Origin: Bufo bufo
Lineage: Eukaryota; Chordata; Amphibia; Anura; Bufonidae
Length of the DNA stretch: 64,000 nucleotides
Assembly (NCBI RefSeq): GCF_905171765.1
Contig: NC_053392.1
Coordinates: 404,464,065 to 404,528,064, forward strand
Direction of reading: 5' to 3'
The first letter of the stretch is position 1. Every line of letters starts with the position of its first letter. Position numbers and translations under genes: made by a program. The notes beneath the pieces are model-generated. The model saw only the letters and a list, made by a program, of their open reading frames with translations. It did not search any database and had not been told where the DNA came from. Of the stretch, positions 57,640-64,000 are shown piece by piece.

Positions 57640-58206
57640 GTAACATAGTACATAAGGCTGAAAAAAGACATTTATCCATCCAGTTCGGCCTGTCATCCTG
57701 CAAGTTGATCCAGGGGAAGGCAAAAAAAACCTGTGAGGTAGAAGCCAATTTTCCTCACTTTAGGGGAATAAAAAATTCCTTCCCGACTCCAATCAGAATA
57801 ACTCCCTGGATCAACGACCCCTCTCTAGTAGCTATAGTCTGTAATATTATTACACTCCAGAAATACATCCAGGCCCCTCTTGAATTCCTTTATTGTACTC
57901 CCCATCACCACCTCCTCAGGCAGAGGGTTCCATAGTCTCACTGCTCTTACCGTAAAGAATCCTTTTCTATGTTTGTGTACAAACGTTCTTTCCTCCAGAC
58001 GCAGAGGATGTCCCCTCGTCAGTCACAGTCCTGGGGATAAATAGATGATGGGAGAGATCTCTGTACTGACCCCTGATATATTTATACATAGTAATTAGAT
58101 CTCCCCTCAGTCGTCTTTTTTCTAAAATGAATAAGCCTAATGTTGATAATCTTTCAGGGTACTGTAGTTGCCCCATTCCAGTTATTACTTTAGTTGCCCT
58201 CCTCAA
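57640..58206 (-). mobile_element. 5'-truncated CR1/L2-type LINE, 3' end of ORF2
   Basis: The - strand encodes the C-terminal tail of a reverse-transcriptase ORF2: a TLGLFILEKRRLRGDLITMYKYIRG-like block (58080-58150), which is characteristic of CR1/L2-clade elements. After one frameshift near 58015 it continues with HPLRLEERTFVHKHRK, FFTVRAVRLWNPLPEEVV and a TIKEFKRGLDVFLE ending, a stop near 57835, then a 3' untranslated region finishing in a TATGTTACTATGTTA tail. The catalytic reverse-transcriptase and endonuclease domains are absent. Severe 5' truncation and repeat tails are typical of target-primed reverse transcription. It is inactive. Confidence 0.88.
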
Positions 58207-58555
58207 AAATTATTAAAAAATACGTTAAACATAAAAATGGGATTTAAACAATAGTTCATTTTCTCATGACACATTTCCTTTAATATGCAAAATAACATGG
58301 AGCCCCTGGTAGGGGTTTTCAACACAATTAAAACCAGATATCTCTCCCTTTAAGACATGCCTTTTAAGACAGCTTGCCATATCTCACAAACTAGTTACTA
58401 ATTAACATTTGCTATATGCAGCATTGTGCCAGCTGTATATCACAGCAGATACCCACTGTAGATGGCATGAGCTGAACTCCTGAGCCTGCATCCACCACTT
58501 GGCGTAACTACGACCAAATCTGGAAGTACAGTTATGTCCTTTTGCAGGAAGGAGC
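58207..58555. other. No gene seen
   Basis: AT-rich spacer. AAACCAGATATCTCTCCCTT and similar words may be MITE-derived, but no ends are found. Confidence 0.3.
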
Positions 58556-59019
58556 TAAAGGGGTTATCCCATCTTAGACAATGGGGGCATATCGCTAGGA
58601 TCCCCTTATTGTCTGATAGGTGCGGATCCCACCTCTGGGACCTGCACTTACAAGGAGAACGGAGCCGGGGAGAGCTGTGGCTGGAGGACCCCGGGTTTCC
58701 TGGGGTCCGTCAACCACCAGGCGCAGCTCCCTGCCTCTCCCATTGAAGTGAATGGGACCTCACCGCGCATTCGCAGCCACCGCTTCTATTCATTTCTATG
58801 GGGCCGACGGAAAAAGCTGAGCCAGCGCTCGGCTATTTTCGGTGGCTCCATAGAAATGAATGGAGGGTGGCTGCGCATGCGCAGTGCGCCCTCATCAACT
58901 TTCCCCACTCCGTTCTCCTTGTAGGTGCAGGTCCCAGAGGTGGGACCTGCACCTATCAGACAATGGGGGCATATCCTAGCGATATTCCCCCATTGTCTGA
59001 GATGAAATAACCCCTTTAA
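58556..59019. mobile_element. Foldback MITE, AAAGGGGTTATCCCATC end
   Basis: TAAAGGGGTTATCCCATCTT (left border CTAA, probably mutated TTAA) pairs with GATGAAATAACCCCTTTAA. Inside, ACAATGGGGGCATATCGCTA, GGTCCCAGAGGTGG and CTACAAGGAGAACGGAG-type blocks are inverted copies. A perfect GCGCATGCGC is at 58873-58882. The right TTAA (59016-59019) is shared with the next element. Confidence 0.83.
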
Positions 59020-59793
59020 AGAGAACCTGTTACAGATGTACCTACCGGACCTAAAAGGAATGTTAATGCAGTAAGTAAACAATAGAAAGAAAATGTTAAA
59101 TGACTTTTTCAATAGTTTTTGATGGCTTTTATCAGGAGTTAACATTGTGATGTGTGTTATCACAATTGCTTTTAGTTCTGCTACATCTGTACCTCTCCCG
59201 ACATGCCAGTTTTAGTAACTACTTACTTTCCCCATGACGTAACAATTCTGGAAGATCTATTCTTATGACTATGTTGTGCCATTTATTTATTATTCCTACT
59301 AGAAGTTTATGGATTACTTGCCTGCGGTAAACGTTCAGCTGGATGTTACCAACTGGGGATGTGTCCCTGCAAAGTCTGACACTGGAAGCACTGATTACAT
59401 ATTGTCAGACTGTGCGGAGATACAACATTGTCAACACAAAGAAGGCCTCATTGCACACGAATGTTATTTGGGTCTGCATCTGAGACTCCTTTTTTGCGGC
59501 TCGGTTGCGGACCCATTAATTTCAATGGGGCTGCAAAAGATGCGGACAGCACTCCATGTGTTGTCAGCATCCGTTGCTCCATTCCATGGCCCCGCAAAAA
59601 AAAAAAAAAATATATAGAACATTTCCTATTCTTGTCCATTTTGCGCTTTGGGCGGCCTCGGCGTTTTGCCGATCCGCAATTTGTGCATGTGGGCTTATAC
59701 GAATAGATGGTCCAGAATTGTTATTACATGGGGAATGCAAGTAGTAACTAAAACATGTCAGACATGTCAGGAGAGGTCACAGGTCCTCTTTAA
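59016..59793. mobile_element. TTAA MITE of the window-start family, with insertions
   Basis: TTAAAGAGAACCTGT at 59016 and ACAGGTCCTCTTTAA ending at 59793 are inverted copies. ACTTTCCCCATGACGTAACA and TTATTACATGGGGAATGCAA correspond to the arms of the copy at 1-408. A TACAGATGTACCT/TACATCTGTACCT near-duplication (59033 and ~59177) suggests that 59046-59176 is an extra insertion. A further MITE occupies ~59444-59690. Confidence 0.68.
59444..59690. mobile_element. Nested MITE fragment of the PIF/Harbinger-like group
   Basis: GGCCTCATTGCACACGAATG at the left and GCATGTGGGC near the right are weakly inverted. TTTGCGGCTCGGTTGCGGAC, TTCAATGGGGCTGC and CTATTCTTGTCC are shared with other TWA-flanked copies. 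No matching duplication was read. Confidence 0.6.
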
Positions 59794-60660
59794 AAAAGCA
59801 GTCAGTGTAGGAAAATATTTCTGCTTCTATAGAGAAAAACATCACAAGACCATGGATATGTAAATATCAGATTTATTACACGCTGCATTCTTACCTTCCA
59901 TTGCTTGCTCAAAAGTCATAGAAAACTATATTTGTGGGAAAGGCAGTTATTACATTATGCTAATATAATGTATTTAATTATCCATGCTGCATAAAATCGT
60001 ACAGCCAAGCTGCTGTGTCTGTGTGAACAACAAAGGAAACGGCCTCTTTATTGTGCTGGTCCTGGGGTCAGACCATTGATGGCGTAACCAAAGGGTTATC
60101 ATTTTTTAAGTTGAAGAAAACCTCTTAAAGTACCTTTGATGGATTAATTCATTCCTAGTGAGACAGTGACCAGAATCACTGATCAGGGACCAATATATAT
60201 TTCCCCAAGATTCCTCTAATTATGTGTACTAGACATACTACGCTACTGGAAGTATGTATCTCTTCCAAGAAATCTGAGTATCCCTAGCAAACAATAGTTT
60301 GCTAAAGACTTTGGAAAGTCCTTACGTTGTGTTTTTGGGCCAGGATTTTTATGGCATAAAGACGTTGTTGGTGCGGCCGATTACTCTCTTCCTGGACAGT
60401 ACAAGTTGATTACTGGGCTATTAGGGTGCAGGGTGTGCACTACAGAGAAAAAGCCATCTGAGGAGACAGAGCCTGTCTGGAGAGCCTGTTACTGTGATTG
60501 CTATCCCCAAAGTGGAGTTTAAACATGTCAATGTAATTTTGTTCAACTGGTTTAGTAAGCCACTTCTGTAGTGAGGGGAACTTGTATGTTTAGTTAGCTC
60601 TCAGCTGAACAGTGGCTGATTTGAGTTTTGGGGGTGAATGTAAAGGTTGCCCTGTGTCAC
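59794..60660. other. No gene seen
   Basis: AT-rich unique-looking sequence. No feature supported. Confidence 0.3.
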
Positions 60661-60669
60661 TATATATAT

Positions 60670-61629
60670 AAATATATACTGCCTGTCCCCCAAAAAAAAG
60701 CCTTTAGCTTTGATTACGGCACACATTCGCTGTGGCATTGTTTCAATAAGCTTCTGCAATGTCACAAGATTTATTTCCATCCGGTGTTGCGTTAATTTTT
60801 CACCAAGATCTTGCATTGATTATGGTAGAGTTTGACTGCTGCGCAAAGCCTTCTCCAGCACATCCCAAAGATTCTCAATGGGGTTAAGGTCTGGTGGCAA
60901 ATCCATGTGTGAAAATGAGGTCTTATGCTCCCTGAACCACTCTTTCACAATTTCAGCCCGATAAATACTGGCATTGTCATTTTGGAATATGCCCGTGCCA
61001 TCAGGGAAGAAAAAATCCATTGATGGAATAACCTGGTCATTCAGTATGTTCAGGTAGTCAGCTGACCTCATTCTTGGAGCATATACTGTTGCTGAACCTA
61101 GACCTGACCAACTGCAGTAACCCCAGATCATAGCACTGCCCCCACAGGCTTGTACAGTAGGTACTAGGCATGATGGGTGCATCACTTCATCTGCTTCTCT
61201 TCTTACCCTGATGCGCCCATCACTCTGGAACAGGGTAAATCTGGACTCATCAGACCACATGACCTTCTTCCATTGCTCCAGAGTCCAATCTTTATGCTCC
61301 CTAGCAAATTGAAGCCTTTTTTTCACTCTTACTTTCACTATTAAACATAGCCCTGAGTTCTACTGTTGTTTTTCTTCGATTTGATTTCACCAAACGTTTA
61401 AGTGATCATTCAGGATTTTTTTCCTGCCACATTTCTTCCTCGAATATGATGGGTCCCCACTATCCTTCCAGTTTTTAATAATGCGTTGGACAGTTCTTAA
61501 CCCAATTTTAGTAGTTTCTGCAATCTCCTTAGATGTTTTATCTGCTTGATGCATGCCAATGAGTTGACCCTTCTCAAACAGACTAACATCTTTTCCATGA
61601 CCACGAGATGTGTCTTTCGACATGGTTGT
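60670..61629 (-). pseudogene. Tc1-like transposase remnant (DD36E ancestry inferred)
   Basis: The - strand encodes a start MSKDTSRGHGKDVSLFEKGQ (ATG at 61623) with a helix-turn-helix (SKEIAETTKIGLRTVQRIIK), a frameshifted gap near 61340-61390, then [21 protein letters not shown] (first Asp), [26 protein letters not shown] (second Asp) and DLNPIENLW (Glu). The Asp-Glu spacing is 33 here. The LPPDLNPIE junction looks like WPPQSPDLNPIE with three residues deleted, giving 36 ancestrally, as in DD36E (Incomer-like) elements; this is inference. A one-base shift near 60830 precedes an end with MPQRMCAVIKAKG. ACTGCCTGTCCCCCAAAA near 60676 is probably the transposon's right terminus. The other terminus is missing because the TTAA repeat begins 7 bp beyond the start codon. 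Confidence 0.85.
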
Positions 61630-63838
61630 TTAACCATTTAAGGACTCAGCCCTATTTCACCTTAAGGACCAGGCCATTTTTTGCAAATCTGACCAGTGTC
61701 ACTTTAAGTGCTGATAACTTTAAAACGCTTTGACTTATCCAGGCCATTCTGAGATTGTTTTTTCGTCACATATTGTACTTCATGACACCGGTAAAATGAA
61801 GTAAAAAAAAAATCATTTTTATTTATAAAAAAATTCCTAAGTTTCAATTTCTCTACTTCTATAATACATAGTAATAACGCCAAAAATAGTTATTACTTTA
61901 CATTCCCCATATGTCTACTGGGGATGTTACAAGGCTTAGAAGTTTAGAAGCAAATCTTGAAATTTTTTAGAAATTTTCAAAAACCAAATTTTTAGGGACC
62001 GATTCAGGTCTGAAGTCACTTTGCGACCCCATTCTATAAACTACACCCCTCAAGGTATTCAAAACTGATTTTACAAACTTTGTTAACCCTTTAGGTGTTC
62101 GACAAGAATTAATGGAAAATAGAGATACAATTTCAAAATTTCACTTTTTTGGCAGATTTTCCATTTTAAGGAAAGGAATGCCATACGGTTTTTGGAAGGC
62201 AGGTTTTGCTGGACTGTTTTTTTTTTACACCATGTCCCATTTGAAGCCCCCTGATGCACCCCTAGAGTAGAAACTCCATAAAAGTGACCCCATCTAAGAA
62301 ACTACACCCCTCAAGGTATTCAATACTGATATTTCAAACGTCGTTAACCCTTTAGGTGTTCCACAAGAGTTATTGGCAAATGAAGATGAAATTTCAGAAT
62401 TTAATTTTTTGGGCAAATTTTCCATTTTAATCCATTTTTCCCAGTAACAAAGGAAGGGTTAACAGCCCAAAAAAACTCAATATTTATGGCCTTGAATCTG
62501 TAGTTTACAGAAACACCCCATATGGGGTCGTAAACCGCTGTACGGGCACACGGCAGGGCGCAGAAGGAAAGGAATGCCATACGGTTTTTGGAAGGCAGAT
62601 TTTGCTGGACTGGCTTTTTTGACACCATGTCCCATTTGAAGCCCCCCTGATGCACCCCTAGAGTAGAAACTCCAAAAAGTGGCCCCCTTTTTGAAACTAC
62701 AGGATAGCGTGGCAGTATTGTTGGTACTAGTTTAGTGCTCTTTCACACTTGCGTTGTCCGGATCCGGCGTGTACTCCATTTGCCGGAATTACACGCCGGA
62801 TCCGGAAAAACGCAAGTGAACTGAAAGCATTTGAAGACGGATCCGTCTTCAAAATGCGTTCAGTGTTACTATGGCACCCAGGACGCTATTAAAGTCCTGG
62901 CTGCCATAGTAGTAGTGGGGAGCGGGGGAGCAGTATACTTACAGTCCGTGCGGATCCGGGGGCGCTCCAGAATGACGTCAGAGCGCCCCATGCGCATGGA
63001 TGACGTATCCATGCGAGCACGTCATCCATGCGCGTGGGGCGCCCTGACGTCACTCTGGAGCACCCGGGGAGCCGCACGGATGGTAAGTATACTGCTCCCC
63101 CGCTCCCCACTACACTTTACCATGGCTGCAAGGACTTTAGCGTCCTGGCAGCCATGGTAACCATTCAGAAAAAGCTAAACGTCGGATCCGGCAATGCGCC
63201 GAAACGACGTTTAGCTTAAGGCCGGATCCGGATTAATGCCTTTCAATGGGCATTAATTCCGGATCCGGCCTTGCGGCAAGTGTTCAGGATTTTTGGCCGG
63301 AGCAAAAAGCGCAGCATGCTGCGGTATTTTCTCCGGCCAAAAAACGTTCCGTTACGGAACTGAAGGCATCCTGATGCATCCTGAACGGATTTCTCTCCAT
63401 TCAGAATGCATTGGGATAATCCTGATCAGGATTCTTCCGGCATAGAGCCCCGACGACGGAACTCTATGCCGGAAGAAAAGAACGCAAGTGTGAAAGAGCC
63501 CTAAGGGTACATATGATTTTTGGTTGATCTATATAACACTTTTTGTGAGGCAAGATAACAAGAAATAGCTGTTTTGGAACCGTTTTTATTTTTGTTATTT
63601 ACAACATTCATCTGACAGGTTAGATCATGTGATATTTTTATAGAGCCGGTCGATACGGACGCAGCGATACCTAATATGTATACTTATTTTTATTTTTGTA
63701 AGTCTTACACAATGATTTCATTTTTGAAGCAAAAAAAAATCATGTTTTAGTGTTTCCATAGAGCCATAATTTTTTCAGTTTTTGGGCGATTACCTTGGGT
63801 AGGGTAAGATTTTTGCGAGATGAGATGACGGTTTTATT
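61630..63838. mobile_element. TTAA-type non-coding repeat, 3' truncated
   Basis: TTAACCATTTAAGGACTCAG at 61630 is the intact left end. After an AT-rich part come the ~400-bp unit (CCTTTAGGTGTTC, GCCATACGGTTTTTGGAAGG), the single-copy link GTTGGTACTAGTTTA, and a start of the ~357-bp unit. The order equals that of 20640-24120. The repeat stops abruptly at ~63838 in a GC-rich sequence. A 767-bp MITE is nested at 62732-63504. No protein is encoded. Confidence 0.75.
62732..63504. mobile_element. 767-bp GC-rich foldback MITE in a known empty site
   Basis: The element 62735-63501 begins GTGCTCTTTCACACTTGCG and ends CGCAAGTGTGAAAGAGCCC. TTA is on the left (62732-62734) and TAA on the right (63502-63504), consistent with a TWA duplication plus one substitution. 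The repeat copy at 21905-21930 shows the unoccupied target (ACTAGTTTAGGATACATATG). The interior has many CCGGATCC dyads, paired CTGGCTGCCATAGTA-type blocks, and TGACGTCA at 62973-62980 and 63045-63052. Confidence 0.92.
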
Positions 63839-64000
63839 AGCCGCGCCCCTTATCTCGTAACCCAGCGCCGCCCCACTGCTAATTATGCAATCCTCTCATC
63901 ACCGATGGTGCGCCGTAATCTCGCGCATGCGCCCTAAATCCACTGGTCAGCGCCCGCGCGGTGTCCTGGCAGCAACCTCAGCGAACGAAGCGTGCACCAG
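63839..64000. other. CpG-rich sequence at the window edge
   Basis: The last 162 bases switch abruptly to GC- and CpG-rich DNA, with a perfect GCGCATGCGC at 63923-63932. It could be another GC-rich MITE or the edge of a CpG island. The window ends before this can be decided. Confidence 0.4.

Noticed and set aside
1..64000. tRNA, rRNA, snRNA genes
   Set aside because: I scanned for familiar 5S, U6 and tRNA internal-promoter sequences and saw none; a covariance-model search would be needed to exclude degenerate copies.
1..64000. Endogenous retrovirus or gypsy-type polyprotein
   Set aside because: No gag, protease, reverse-transcriptase, integrase or envelope motifs were seen; the only retroelement coding sequence is the LINE tail at 57640-58206.

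Overview
The window looks like non-coding DNA from a large, repeat-dense vertebrate genome, most likely an anuran amphibian (inferred, not proven). The base composition is AT-rich. It carries no operons, no recognisable RNA genes and no multi-exon host gene. Almost everything identifiable is a mobile element: Tc1/mariner and hAT DNA transposons with decayed transposases, one 5'-truncated CR1/L2-type LINE end, and many small foldback elements (MITEs) whose target-site duplications are still readable. The TTAA-, TWA- and TAGAGATG-ended elements resemble repeats I remember from frog genomes; that is recollection and was not searched.

Layout. 1-10.8 kb holds MITEs, several nested in one another, plus one candidate host exon at 6911-7051. 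10.8-15.1 kb is a TTAA-bounded non-coding repeat containing a satellite made of short foldback elements and a ladder of alternating inverted repeats. 17.6-19.3 kb is a Tc1 (DD34E) element with a catalytic Asp changed to Asn. 20.6-24.1 kb is a second TTAA-ended repeat with ~400 bp and ~357 bp tandem units. 24.5-26.7 kb is a composite repeat with a long foldback and a 35-45 bp minisatellite. 27.8-29.3 kb is a second Tc1 (DD34E). 31.1-32.6 kb holds two TTAA elements. 36.3-42.9 kb is a complete but decayed hAT transposon with BED finger, RNase-H-like core and hATC remnants, flanked by an 8-bp duplication. 44.4-46.3 kb is a run of four MITEs. 46.35-51.0 kb holds two DD37E Tc1/mariner copies in opposite orientation; one has a single nonsense codon. 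54.6-59.8 kb holds MITEs and the LINE end. 60.7-61.6 kb is a Tc1-like transposase remnant with inferred DD36E ancestry. 61.6-63.8 kb is another TTAA repeat, itself carrying a 767-bp foldback element.

The elements are parasites and their derivatives, so there is no shared host pathway to describe. What links them is nesting, which gives a relative insertion order. MITEs of several families also carry CpG-containing palindromes (perfect CRE and NRF-1-type motifs) that are far commoner here than expected. I found no convincing new biological system. The best leads are the MITE-derived satellite, the inverted-repeat ladder, the motif enrichment, the nearly intact DD37E transposase and the candidate exon.
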